The notes beneath the pieces are model-generated. The model worked only from the letters and a program-made list of their open reading frames with translations, was not told where the DNA came from and searched no databases. A DNA stretch of 64,000 nt, taken from contig CAVSCI010000022.1 of NCBI GenBank assembly GCA_963726365.1, positions 13,444-77,443 of the forward strand, written 5' to 3'. This DNA is from JAABQG01 sp963726365 (GTDB lineage Bacteria; Pseudomonadota; Gammaproteobacteria; Burkholderiales; Burkholderiaceae_C). This document shows positions 55,806 through 64,000 of this stretch, one piece after another; position 1 is the first letter of the stretch, and each line of letters starts with the position of its first letter. A program made the position numbers and the translations under genes.

Positions 55806-56361
55806 TTGCCTTTGCCGCCACCCGCGCCCCGCACGCACCAGCACACCCGCACCACCGTGTTCCGTGGCTACCAGCCGCGACGACGGGCTGTGGGACATCG
55901 AGGGCGAACTGCGCGACACCAAGGAACAGGTGTTCGAAATTCCCGGTGACGGCGTCTGGCAGCCGGGCGAGGCCATCCACGGCCTGATCATCCGCGTCAC
56001 CATCGACCGCGCCTTCACGGTGCGCGACATCGCGGTGGCGATGGACGAGGTGCCGCACCCCGAATGCCCGCAGGCGCAGGCGCCGATGCACCGCATGATC
56101 GGCGCCACCATGGGCCCGGGCTGGCGCAAGGCGATCGAGACGCACCTGGGCGGCGTGCAGGGCTGCGCGCACCTGCGCGAGCTGCTGTTCAACATGGCCA
56201 CGGCCGCCTACCAGACGCTGCCCGACGAGGCCGAGCCCGCCGACCGGTCGCGAGCGCCCCACCACCTGGGCAAATGCCTGGCCTGGGATTTCGCTGGCCC
56301 CGTGGTGGCGCGGCACCACCCGATGTTCTTCAGGCCACCGTCAGGCAAGCCGGCGCCCTGA
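55806..56361 (+). CDS. DUF2889 domain protein (one frameshift as read)
   Basis: After repair it is 184 residues and matches DUF2889 proteins. It begins LPLPPPAPRTHQHTRTTVFRGYQRDDGLWDIEGELRDTK and has the conserved LIIRVTIDRAFTVRDIAVAMDEVPHPECP. Its function is unknown. The frame breaks at 55875-55876, where an extra C follows TACCAG. The TTG at 55806 is chosen because AGGAAAGGAG lies 6 nt upstream and homology starts there. The EamA transporter follows after 12 nt. Confidence 0.8.
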
Positions 56362-56373
56362 AGGCACACCCGC

Positions 56374-57312
56374 ATGAACCGCCCCCATCGCCCGGCGGGA
56401 CTCTGGCAGCGGGCGCACGACGCCATTCACCGCCGCACCGCGCACCTGCCACCCACCACGCGCGGGCTGCTGTGGTCGGCGGGCGCGGGGCTGACTTTCA
56501 GCGTGCTCAATGCGCTGATGCGCGCGCTGGCGCTGCACATCGATCCGTTCCAGGCGCAGTTTCTGCGCTACCTGTTCGGGCTGCTGGTGCTGCTGCCGCT
56601 GGTGGCGCGCCACGGCCTGGCGGCCTACCGGCCCAAGCACATCGGCGGGCAGTTCACGCGCGGCGCGCTGCACACGGCCGGGCTGTGCCTGTGGTTCATC
56701 GCGTTGCCGCGCATTCCACTGGCCGACATGACGGCCATCGGCTTCACCGGGCCGATCTTCATCATGATCGGCGCCTGGCTGTTCTTCAAGGAGCCGATGC
56801 ACTGGGAGCGCTGGATGGCCACCGCGCTGGGCTTTGCCGGCGTAATGATCGTGGTGGGCCCGAAGCTGTCGATCGGCCAGGGCGGCGGCGGGCTCTGGCA
56901 CCTGGTGATGCTGGGCTCGGCGCCGCTGTTCGCGGCGTCCTTCCTGGTCACCAAGGCGCTCACCCGCTACGAGACCACCGGCACCATCCTGGTCTGGCAG
57001 GCGATCACGGTGACGCTGTTCAGCCTGCCGCTGGCGCTGCCGGGCTGGCAGGCGCCCACGGCGCTGCAATGGGCGGGCTTTGCGGTCTGCGGCGTGCTGG
57101 GCAGCGCCGGGCATTTTTTCCTGACGCGCTCCTACCGCGTGGCGGACATCTCGGCCACCCAATCGGTGAAGTTCCTGGACCTGATCTGGTCGGCGGCGAT
57201 GGGTTGGCTGTTCTTCAGCGACCTGCCCACCTTCAGCACCCTGCTGGGCGGTGTGATCATCAGCGCGGCGACGCTGTGGATGGCGCGGCGCGAGGCGCGG
57301 CGGGCCCGGTGA
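56374..57312 (+). CDS. EamA/DMT family transporter
   Basis: A 312-residue membrane protein with ten hydrophobic segments and two EamA repeats. The signatures are GLTFSVLNALMRALALHIDPFQAQFLRYLFG, and SYRVADISATQSVKFLDLIWSAAMGWLFF in the second half. It belongs to the S-adenosylmethionine-uptake-like or RhaT-like part of the superfamily. The substrate is unknown. It is co-directional with the DUF2889 gene and convergent with a LysR gene. Confidence 0.9.
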   Translation: MNRPHRPAGLWQRAHDAIHRRTAHLPPTTRGLLWSAGAGLTFSVLNALMRALALHIDPFQAQFLRYLFGLLVLLPLVARHGLAAYRPKHIGGQFTRGALHTAGLCLWFIALPRIPLADMTAIGFTGPIFIMIGAWLFFKEPMHWERWMATALGFAGVMIVVGPKLSIGQGGGGLWHLVMLGSAPLFAASFLVTKALTRYETTGTILVWQAITVTLFSLPLALPGWQAPTALQWAGFAVCGVLGSAGHFFLTRSYRVADISATQSVKFLDLIWSAAMGWLFFSDLPTFSTLLGGVIISAATLWMARREARRAR

Positions 57313-57320
57313 CGCTGCAC

Positions 57321-57372
57321 AATCGATAGCGGTCTATGTCCGGATGACGCTGGGGAAGGCCGGATTTCTTGT
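57321..57372 (+). repeat. ATAGC-type palindromic dispersed element, copy f
   Basis: Blocks: ATAGC at 57326-57330, ATGTCC at 57336-57341, TGACGCTGG, then GGCCGGATTT. ATGTCCGG and CCGGAT can pair. It lies between the convergent EamA and LysR genes. Confidence 0.75.
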
Positions 57373-57427
57373 CAAAAACAGCTGTGGGCACCCCCGTTGC
57401 GTCGGGCAGGTGGCAAAAGCCAGACCC

Positions 57428-58363
57428 TCAGGGCGCAGGGCCAGCCAGTGCCGCCAGGCTGCGGTCATGCTCGGCCAGCAGTTCCATGAAGCGCGCGGCG
57501 ACGGGCGACAGGGTGCGGGCCTTGAGCCAGGCGCAGCCAAAACGCACGCGCAGGCCCAGCTCGACGCCGGGCACGCACACCAGTTGCCCCGCCGCCACTT
57601 CCGCGGCCACCATGAACGCCGGCATCAGCGAAATGGCGTGGCTGTGGCGCAGCACGTCCTTGAGCATGCCCGACAGGTCACACTCCACCGCCAGCAGACC
57701 GCGCTTTTGCTGCTGGGCGCGCAGGTTGGCAGGGAGCAGGTCTTGCAGCACGCTGGCAAAAGCCGGGGTGAGGCTGGGCCCGGCCACCGGGTAGCTGAAA
57801 ACGTCGGCCAGGGTGGGCGAGGCCATGCGGGTCAGCGGGTGGCGGGGATGGCAGACCGGCACCATGGCGTGCTCGGTGAGGCCCTGCACGGCAAAGTCTT
57901 CCATCTGCTGCACCTGGCTGAGTTCGACCACGATGATGTCGACGTCGCGGGCGCGGGCGCGGTCGGGCAGCTCCTGCCAGGGGGCCAGGACGGTCTTCAG
58001 GCGCAGGCCCGGGTGGGCGAAATTGAGCTGGCCGATGGGCGGGCCCACCAGCGCCGAGCCCCCGTAAGGTCCCACGCCGATGCGCAGCTCGCCCAGCTCC
58101 AGCCCGCGGGTCAGCGCGATGTCGCGGTCCAGGTCGCGGGTGACGGTGTCGAGCAGGCGCGCGTGGGTGAGCAACAGGTGGCCGATGTCGGTGGGCACGA
58201 TGGCACCACGGTTGCGCTCCAACACCGCCGCGCCGACTTCTGACTCCAGCGCCTGAATGCTGCGCGACAGGGCGGGCTGTGTCAGGTGCACCGCCTCGGC
58301 GGCTCGGCTGAAACTGCCGTGTTCGACCACGGCGATGAGGTGGCGCAACTGGCGGAGTTCCAT
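57428..58363 (-). CDS. LysR family regulator (SdsB-like by context)
   Basis: A 311-residue LysR protein. The N-terminal HTH (MELRQLRHLIAVVEHGSFSRAAEAVHLTQPALSRSIQALESEVG) is followed by the effector domain. It is divergent from the GMC dehydrogenase/alkyl-sulfatase/acyl-CoA-ligase genes and probably activates them. In Pseudomonas the alkyl-sulfatase gene sdsA is activated by the LysR protein SdsB. The name is based on position only. Confidence 0.9.
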   Translation of the reverse strand: MELRQLRHLIAVVEHGSFSRAAEAVHLTQPALSRSIQALESEVGAAVLERNRGAIVPTDIGHLLLTHARLLDTVTRDLDRDIALTRGLELGELRIGVGPYGGSALVGPPIGQLNFAHPGLRLKTVLAPWQELPDRARARDVDIIVVELSQVQQMEDFAVQGLTEHAMVPVCHPRHPLTRMASPTLADVFSYPVAGPSLTPAFASVLQDLLPANLRAQQQKRGLLAVECDLSGMLKDVLRHSHAISLMPAFMVAAEVAAGQLVCVPGVELGLRVRFGCAWLKARTLSPVAARFMELLAEHDRSLAALAGPAP

Positions 58364-58379
58364 GTATGAGTCCTGATTA

Positions 58380-58396
58380 TCGAATCAATGTTTCGA
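58380..58396. promoter_or_regulatory. LysR operator candidate in the divergent region
   Basis: TCGAA (58380-58384) and TTCGA (58392-58396) are inverted with 7 nt between. They lie 17-33 nt upstream of the LysR start and before the catabolic operon. The T-N-A geometry fits LysR boxes, but the dyad is short. Confidence 0.4.
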
Positions 58397-58477
58397 ATGC
58401 ATTGGACAAATAGTACCGGGAACCGGATCATCCAGCAATCCGCCTCGCAGAAGGCGTTTCCCAACTGGAGACAAAGC

Positions 58478-60082
58478 ATGAACCCCCAAACCTTTGATTA
58501 CGTCATCGTCGGCGCCGGCTCGGCCGGCTGCGTGCTGGCCGCGCGCCTGAGCGAGGACCCGGACGTGACGGTCTGCCTGCTGGAGGCCGGCGGCCCCGAC
58601 AAGAGCGTGCTGATCCACGCGCCGGCCGGCGTCGTGGCGATGGTGCCCACCAAGATCAACAACTACGCCTACGAGACCGTGCCGCAACCCGGCCTCAATG
58701 GCCGCAAGGGCTACCAGCCGCGCGGCAAGACGCTGGGCGGCTCCAGCTCCATCAACGCGATGCTGTACGTGCGCGGCAACAAGTGGGACTACGACCACTG
58801 GGCATCGCTGGGCAACCCCGGCTGGTCGTACGACGAGGTGCTGCCGCTGTTCAAGCGCTCGGAGCACAACGAGCAATTCCAGGACGCTTTCCACGGCCAG
58901 GGCGGCCCGCTGAACGTGACCTACCAGCAGCACCAGAGCCCGGTCAACCAGATGTTCCTGCAAGCCGCCGCGCTCAACGGCATCCCGCTGAATCCGGACT
59001 ACAACAATGCCGTGCAGGAAGGCGCCTTCCAGTACCAGGTCACGCACAAGAACGGCGAGCGCTGCAGCGCCGCCAAGGCATTTCTGACGCCCAACCTGTC
59101 ACGACCCAACCTCAAGGTCATCACCCACGCCGTCTCTGCGAAGGTGACGATGGACGGCCGCCGCGCCAGCGGCGTGGCCTACCACCAAAGCGGTGCCTTG
59201 CAGACCGTGCTCGCGCGCCGCGAAGTGATCCTGTCCGCCGGCGCCTTCGGTTCGCCGCAACTGCTGCAGCTCTCGGGTATCGGCGCGGCAGCCGATCTGC
59301 AGAAGCTTGGCATCGCCGTGGCACACGATCTGCCGGGCGTGGGCCAGAACCTGCAGGACCACATCGACTACGTGCAGACCTGGCGGGTGCCCAGCCACAC
59401 CGACACCTTTGGCGTGTCGCTGCGCGGCTCGGCCAGGGTCACCGGCGCGATGCTGGAATGGAAGAACAAGCGCACCGGTCTGGTCACCAGTGCCATCGCG
59501 ACCTGCGGGGCCTTCTTCCGCTCATCGCCCGAGGCGGCGCTGCCCGACCTGCAACTGGTCTTCGTGCTCGGCATCGTCGACGACCATGCGCGCAAGCTGC
59601 ACATGGGCCACGGCATCTCCTGCCACGTCGACCTGTTGCGCCCGCACAGCCGCGGCACCGTCAGCCTGGCCAGCACTGACCCGCACGACGCCCCGCTGAT
59701 CGACCCGAAATTCCTGTCCGACGAACGCGATCTGCCGGTGCTGGTCAAGGGCGGCCAGATGCAGCAGCGCATCATGGAATCGAAGCCCTTCGACCCGATC
59801 CGCGGCAAGATGCTCTACCCGGCGCGCATCGACGATCCGGCCGGCATGGCGCAGGACATCCGCAACCGCGCCGACACCCAGTACCACCCGGTGGGCACCT
59901 GCAAGATGGGCCCCGACAGCGACCCCATGGCCGTGGTCGATGCCCAGCTGCGCGTGCGCGGCATGCAGGGCCTGCGTGTCGCCGACGCGTCCATCATGCC
60001 CACCCTCATTGGTGGAAACACCAATGCCCCCGCCATCATGATCGGCGAAAAGCTGGCTGACCTGCTGCGTTCCAACGCCTGA
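58478..60082 (+). CDS. GMC family alcohol dehydrogenase (choline/alkanol dehydrogenase type)
   Basis: A 534-residue FAD flavoprotein. The FAD motif is VIVGAGSAGCVLAARL, followed by GKTLGGSSSINAMLYVRG. The GMC signature is in LSAGAFGSPQLLQLSGIG, and the active-site histidine is H470 in QYHPVGTCKMG. AlkJ and BetA are in this family. Beside an alkyl-sulfatase and an acyl-CoA ligase it most likely oxidises the released fatty alcohol to aldehyde. The ATG at 58478 follows CTGGAGACAAAGC. Confidence 0.88.
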   Translation: MNPQTFDYVIVGAGSAGCVLAARLSEDPDVTVCLLEAGGPDKSVLIHAPAGVVAMVPTKINNYAYETVPQPGLNGRKGYQPRGKTLGGSSSINAMLYVRGNKWDYDHWASLGNPGWSYDEVLPLFKRSEHNEQFQDAFHGQGGPLNVTYQQHQSPVNQMFLQAAALNGIPLNPDYNNAVQEGAFQYQVTHKNGERCSAAKAFLTPNLSRPNLKVITHAVSAKVTMDGRRASGVAYHQSGALQTVLARREVILSAGAFGSPQLLQLSGIGAAADLQKLGIAVAHDLPGVGQNLQDHIDYVQTWRVPSHTDTFGVSLRGSARVTGAMLEWKNKRTGLVTSAIATCGAFFRSSPEAALPDLQLVFVLGIVDDHARKLHMGHGISCHVDLLRPHSRGTVSLASTDPHDAPLIDPKFLSDERDLPVLVKGGQMQQRIMESKPFDPIRGKMLYPARIDDPAGMAQDIRNRADTQYHPVGTCKMGPDSDPMAVVDAQLRVRGMQGLRVADASIMPTLIGGNTNAPAIMIGEKLADLLRSNA

Positions 60083-60120
60083 ACGCCTTCCAACAACTTC
60101 AACCATTCCAGGAGACTCCC

Positions 60121-62100
60121 GTGAACAAGACCATGAAAACGACCCTTGGCAGCGCGCTGCTGATCACCCTTCTCGCCCTCGCCGGCTGCGGCAAGAATGC
60201 CGGTGTCGGCGGCACCGCCGGCGACGCCGAGGCGGCCACCCAGAAAGCCAACGAACTGATCGCCCAGGAACTCAAGCTCGACGATCCGCTGGACTTCGAG
60301 GATGCCAAGCGCGGCTTCATCGCCGCACCCGAGGGCAAGATCCTCGCGGCCGACGGCACCACGGTGCTGATCGACTTCGATGCCTACAAGTTCATCGACG
60401 GCAAGGCGCCTGCCACGGTCAATCCGAGCCTCTGGCGCCACGCCACCCTGAACAAGGGACCGGGCCTGTACAAGGTGCGCGACGGCGTGCACCAGCTGCG
60501 CGGCTTCGACATCTCCAACATCACCCTGATCGACGGCAAGACCGGCTGGATCGTGGTGGATGCGCTGACCTCCAAGGAGAGCTCGGCCGCGGCATTGGCC
60601 TTTGCCCGCAAGCACCTCGGCAACAAGCCGGTGACGGCGCTGGTTTTCACCCACAGCCACGCCGACCACTTCGGCGGCGCGCTCGGCGTGGTCACGCCGC
60701 AGGAAGTGGCGGAGCGCAAGATTCCGGTCATTGCTTCCGAAGGCTTTGTCGAGGAGGCCACCAGCGAGAACATCCTGGTCGGCACCGCCATGGCGCGCCG
60801 CTCGATGTACCAGTTCGGCAAGAACCTGACACCTGGCCCGAAGGGCATCGTCGACACCGGCCTGGGCAAAAACGTCTCCTACGGCGCCATCGGCATTCTG
60901 GAGCCGACCCAGCTCATCACCAAGCCCACGCAGGAGCTTGAGCTCGACGGCGTGCGCTTCGTGTTCCACAACGTGCCCGGCGCCGAGGCCCCGGCCGAAA
61001 TGACCTTCTCGGTCCCCGAGTACAAGGTCTACGGCGGCGCCGAGAACCTGGCGCAGACCATGCACAACCTGCTGCCGGTGCGCGGCGCCAAGGCGCGCGA
61101 CGCGCTGCGCTGGTCCACCTACATGCAGGAGGCGCTGGACCAGCTCGGCGACGCCGAGGTCTACGTGGGCCAGCACAACTGGCCGGTCTGGGGCCAGGCC
61201 CGCATCCGCGAGTTCATCACCAAGAACCGCGACGTCTACAAGTACACCCATGACCAGACCGTGCGCCTGGCCAACGCCGGCCACACCCCGCGCGAGATTG
61301 CCGACCTGATCAAGCTGCCCAAGTCGCTGGCGTCCTACCCCAACACCCGCGGCTACTACGGCGACCTGCGCCACAACGTGAAGGCGGTCTACCAGCTCTA
61401 CCTGGGCGCCTACGACGGCAACCCCGCCAACCTGAACCCGCTGCCGCCGCAGGAATCGGCCAAGCGCTACCTGGAGCTGCTCGGCGGCCCCGACAAGGCC
61501 GTGGCCGCGGCGCAGACCGCGTTCGACAAGGGCGACTACCGCTGGGCGGCCGAGCTGCTCAACCACGCCGTCTTTGGTGCACCGGACAACAAGCCCGCCA
61601 AGGAACTGCTGGCGCGCACCTACGACCAGATGGGCTACATGTCGGAGGCGGCCACCTGGCGCAACAGCTACCTGACCGCCGCGATGGAGCTGCGCAATGG
61701 CCCGCCCAAGAAGGGCATCGACCGCTCGGCCCTGATCGACATGCTGTACCAGACGCCGATCGAACGCTTCCTGGAGGCCATGGCCGCCGGCCTCAACGGC
61801 CCCGACGCCGAAGGCAAGGACCTGAAGGTCAACCTGGTGCTGACCGACCAGAAGACCTCCTACGTGCTGTGGATTGAAAACGCGGTGCTGCACTTCAAGA
61901 AGGCCCCGCCGGACGCCAGCGCCAACGCCACCCTGACGCTGACCAAGCCGATCTTCATCAAGATGATGGCCGGCACGGCCGGCGTGAAGGACACCCTGCT
62001 CAGCGACGACCTCAAGGTGGACGGCAGCAAGATCGACCTGGTGCGCTTCTTCACGCTGATCGACAAGGCGCCGGGCACCTTCCAGATCGTGACCAAGTAA
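60121..62100 (+). CDS. sdsA: alkyl sulfatase, metallo-beta-lactamase fold (SdsA-type)
   Basis: A 659-residue exported alkyl-sulfatase that should hydrolyse primary alkyl sulfates such as SDS to alcohol and sulfate. It has a lipoprotein-type signal (LLITLLALAGCG). The metallo-beta-lactamase domain has zinc ligands H178, H180, D182 and H183 in HSHADHFGG. The dimerisation region contains RGYYGDLRHNVKAVYQLYLGAYDGNPANLNPLPP. The C-terminal SCP2-like domain starts near PIERFLEAMAAGLNGPDA. The start is GTG at 60121 after CCAGGAGACTCCC. An ATG 12 nt later is possible. Confidence 0.92.
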   Translation: MNKTMKTTLGSALLITLLALAGCGKNAGVGGTAGDAEAATQKANELIAQELKLDDPLDFEDAKRGFIAAPEGKILAADGTTVLIDFDAYKFIDGKAPATVNPSLWRHATLNKGPGLYKVRDGVHQLRGFDISNITLIDGKTGWIVVDALTSKESSAAALAFARKHLGNKPVTALVFTHSHADHFGGALGVVTPQEVAERKIPVIASEGFVEEATSENILVGTAMARRSMYQFGKNLTPGPKGIVDTGLGKNVSYGAIGILEPTQLITKPTQELELDGVRFVFHNVPGAEAPAEMTFSVPEYKVYGGAENLAQTMHNLLPVRGAKARDALRWSTYMQEALDQLGDAEVYVGQHNWPVWGQARIREFITKNRDVYKYTHDQTVRLANAGHTPREIADLIKLPKSLASYPNTRGYYGDLRHNVKAVYQLYLGAYDGNPANLNPLPPQESAKRYLELLGGPDKAVAAAQTAFDKGDYRWAAELLNHAVFGAPDNKPAKELLARTYDQMGYMSEAATWRNSYLTAAMELRNGPPKKGIDRSALIDMLYQTPIERFLEAMAAGLNGPDAEGKDLKVNLVLTDQKTSYVLWIENAVLHFKKAPPDASANATLTLTKPIFIKMMAGTAGVKDTLLSDDLKVDGSKIDLVRFFTLIDKAPGTFQIVTK

Positions 62101-62133
62101 AGTCAGACTCTTTTTCATCGGGAGAACCCAAGC

Positions 62134-63771
62134 ATGAACACCAAGCCCTGGCTCGCCACCTACCGCGAAAACGGCATCCCCGAAACCATCAATGCCGACG
62201 CCTGGCCGTCCGTCGTCCATCTGCTCGAAGACGCCATGCAGCGCTACGCGGACAAGCCCGCGTTCCGGTCCTTCGGCCAGACGCTGACCTACGCCGAGGT
62301 GGACCGCCTCTCGGGCGCGTTCTGCGCCTGGCTGCAGCACACGCTGGGCGTGAAGAAGGGCGATCGCATCGCCGTGATGCTGCCCAACCTGATGGCCTTT
62401 CCGATCGCCTGCATCGGCATCCTGCGCGCCGGCGCGGTGCAGGTGAACGTCAACCCGCTGTACACCCCGCGTGAACTGGAACACCAGCTGAAGGACTCCG
62501 GCAGCGAGACCATCATCATCTTCAACGGCTCCACGCCCACGCTCGCCGAAGTGGCCACCAAGGCCGGCATCAAGACCGTGATCACCGTGGCCCCGGGCGA
62601 CGGCACAGGTGCAGCCCTGCCCGCACCGCCGGTCGATCCGCGCCTGACGGGCAGCATTGCGTTTGCCGATGCCTTGCGCGACGGTGCCGCGCTGACCCGC
62701 ACCCCGGTGGCGCTGAGCGGCGAGGACCTGATCTTCCTGCAGTACACCGGGGGCACCACGGGCCTGTCCAAGGGCGCGGCGCTGTCGCACCGCAACCTGG
62801 TGGCCAACGTCGAGCAGTTCAAGGCCACCATGCCCTCGGCCGTGCGCCCCGGGCAGGAAGTGATCGTCACCGCGATTCCGCTGTACCACATCTTCGCGCT
62901 GATGGTGAACTTCCTGACCTACTTCTCGGTGGGGGCCGACAGCTGGCTGGTGGCCAACCCGCGCGACATGGACGGCTTCGTCGAGACCCTGAAGAAGTCG
63001 AAGCTCACCGTCTTCATGGGGGTCAACACACTGTACGCGGGCCTGGTGATGCACCCGAAGATCCGCGAGGTCGATTTCTCGCACCTGCACCTGGCCGGCG
63101 GCGGCGGTGCGGCCGTCGTGGGGGCCACGTCGGCGAAGTGGAAGGAGATCACCGGCCAGTTCATCCGCGAGGGCTACGGCCTGTCAGAAACCAGCCCGGT
63201 GCTGTCATTCAACCCGGCGTCGATCAAGGAGTTTTCCGGCACCACCGGCCTGCCTCTACCCGGCACCGACATCAAGCTGCTCGACGATGCGGGCGTTGAA
63301 GTCGCGCTCGGCCAGTCGGGCGAGGTCTGCGCCAAGGGGCCGCAGGTGATGCGCGGTTACTGGAACCAGCCCGAGGCCAATGCCGCGGCCTTCACGCCCG
63401 ACGGTTATTTCAAGACGGGTGACGTCGGCGTGTTCGACGAACAGGGCTTCCTCAAGATCGTCGACCGCAAGAAGGACATGGTGCTGGTCTCGGGCTTCAA
63501 TGTGTACCCGAACGAAGTCGAGGCGGTGGCCACCGCCTGCCCCGGCGTGGCCGAATGCGCCTGCGTCGGCGTGCCCGACGACAAGACCGGCGAGGCGGTC
63601 AAGCTGTTCGTGGTGAAGGCGCCCGGCGCCACCCTGACTGCCGATGAGGTCATCGCCCATTGCCGCAAGGAAATGACCGCCTACAAGGTCCCGAAGACGG
63701 TGGTGTTCCTGGACGCGCTGCCGAAGTCCACCGTGGGCAAGATCCTTCGCCGCGACCTGCGCAGCGTGTGA
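62134..63771 (+). CDS. fadD: long-chain fatty acid-CoA ligase (FadD-like)
   Basis: A 545-residue AMP-forming acyl-CoA synthetase. The AMP-binding P-loop is YTGGTTGLSKGA, followed by GYGLSETSPV. The C-terminal hinge motif is DGYFKTGDVGVFDEQGFLKIVDRKKDMVLVSGFNVYPNEVE, and the catalytic lysine is near the end in PKSTVGKILRRDLR. It activates fatty acids for beta-oxidation. In this operon it would take the fatty acid derived from the alkyl sulfate. The ATG at 62134 follows TCGGGAGAACCC. Confidence 0.93.
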   Translation: MNTKPWLATYRENGIPETINADAWPSVVHLLEDAMQRYADKPAFRSFGQTLTYAEVDRLSGAFCAWLQHTLGVKKGDRIAVMLPNLMAFPIACIGILRAGAVQVNVNPLYTPRELEHQLKDSGSETIIIFNGSTPTLAEVATKAGIKTVITVAPGDGTGAALPAPPVDPRLTGSIAFADALRDGAALTRTPVALSGEDLIFLQYTGGTTGLSKGAALSHRNLVANVEQFKATMPSAVRPGQEVIVTAIPLYHIFALMVNFLTYFSVGADSWLVANPRDMDGFVETLKKSKLTVFMGVNTLYAGLVMHPKIREVDFSHLHLAGGGGAAVVGATSAKWKEITGQFIREGYGLSETSPVLSFNPASIKEFSGTTGLPLPGTDIKLLDDAGVEVALGQSGEVCAKGPQVMRGYWNQPEANAAAFTPDGYFKTGDVGVFDEQGFLKIVDRKKDMVLVSGFNVYPNEVEAVATACPGVAECACVGVPDDKTGEAVKLFVVKAPGATLTADEVIAHCRKEMTAYKVPKTVVFLDALPKSTVGKILRRDLRSV

Positions 63772-63784
63772 TTCGGTTGGCGGC

Positions 63785-64000
63785 CTACCGGGTCGCCAAC
63801 AGGCCCGGTGGCTGCCAGCTGCCGGCCCCGGCGGGCAGGATGGACGGTGGCGTGTCCTTGGGCCAGTACAGGCGCATCACCAGGTAAATCGGGCCGTCCG
63901 GCGCCGGCAGCCAGTTGGCCTCCTTCGCCTTGCCGGGCGAGTCCTTCTGGATGATGAGCGTCAGCGAGCCATCCGGGTTCTTCTTCATGCCCGACAGCAT
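63785..64000 (-). CDS. DUF1214/DUF1254 family protein (partial, C-terminus only)
   Basis: The frame ends at a stop at 63785-63787 and is open to the window edge, so only the last 71 residues are visible. They contain KNPDGSLTLIIQKDSPGKAKEANWLPAPDGPIYLVMRLYWPKDTPPSIL, followed by the closing SWQPPG. This is the standard C-terminus of DUF1214-type proteins. The 5' part is outside the window. It is convergent with fadD, 13 nt apart. Confidence 0.85.
   Translation of the reverse strand: MLSGMKKNPDGSLTLIIQKDSPGKAKEANWLPAPDGPIYLVMRLYWPKDTPPSILPAGAGSWQPPGLLATR

Noticed and set aside
59815..63090. 1091-codon open frame opposite the alkyl-sulfatase and fadD
   Set aside because: Spans three real genes antisense; composition typical of GC-rich shadow frames.

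Overview
This 64 kb window is GC-rich chromosomal DNA from a betaproteobacterium, most likely a member of the Comamonadaceae (Burkholderiales). The evidence is protein similarity recalled from that family: the gene order nusB, ybgC-tolQRA, a RibBX-type ribB fusion in the rib operon, a type IV minor-pilin cluster, a tandem glycine riboswitch before gcvTHP, and two kinds of short dispersed repeats of the sort seen in comamonad genomes. The content is mainly housekeeping. I see no prophage, transposase, integrase or CRISPR array.

Layout. 1-3.8 kb: the edge of a DUF748/AsmA-like gene, a lytic transglycosylase with a long leader, glyA and nrdR. 4.1-11.7 kb: type IV pilus genes fimT-pilV-pilW-pilX-pilY1-pilE. 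11.6-16.8 kb: ribD-ribE-ribBX-ribH-nusB and an aminotransferase. 16.8-19.3 kb: ybgC-tolQ-tolR-tolA. 19.4-32.8 kb: dnaE, trhO, a DoxX/pirin pair with a divergent LysR regulator, a FAD oxidoreductase, gluQ, trmB, an RluA-type synthase and alaS. 33-41.4 kb: gabD, tRNA-Gly(CCC), the CoA-transferase scoAB with a divergent PAS-LuxR regulator, two carboxymuconolactone-decarboxylase-fold proteins, ald, a thioesterase, an EamA transporter and an SDR. 41.5-47.3 kb: ETF-ubiquinone oxidoreductase, denD and a TRAP transporter (dctPQM). 47.4-52.7 kb: a c-type haem lipoprotein and the glycine riboswitch with gcvTHP. 52.8-57.3 kb: small accessory genes. 57.4-63.8 kb: a LysR regulator divergent from a GMC alcohol dehydrogenase, a secreted alkyl-sulfatase and an acyl-CoA ligase. 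Together these look like an alkyl-sulfate (SDS-type) catabolic unit. The window ends inside a DUF1214-type gene.

Two whole-window patterns stand out. First, about 20 single-base frameshifts break twelve genes, including essential ones (alaS, ribD, ribE). Each repairs cleanly with one base, mostly in short homopolymers, so this is probably sequencing error and I annotate the repaired gene spans. Second, an eight-copy palindromic element carries conserved blocks ATAGC, ATGACC, GACGCTGG and GCCATTTT. Six copies lie between convergent genes, like bidirectional terminators. One sits in frame inside gluQ, and another supplies the C-terminus of ald. Both proteins therefore contain the repeat-derived peptide PSV(N/D)RSL. 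A second, GC-rich repeat occurs three times, in each case next to a start codon.
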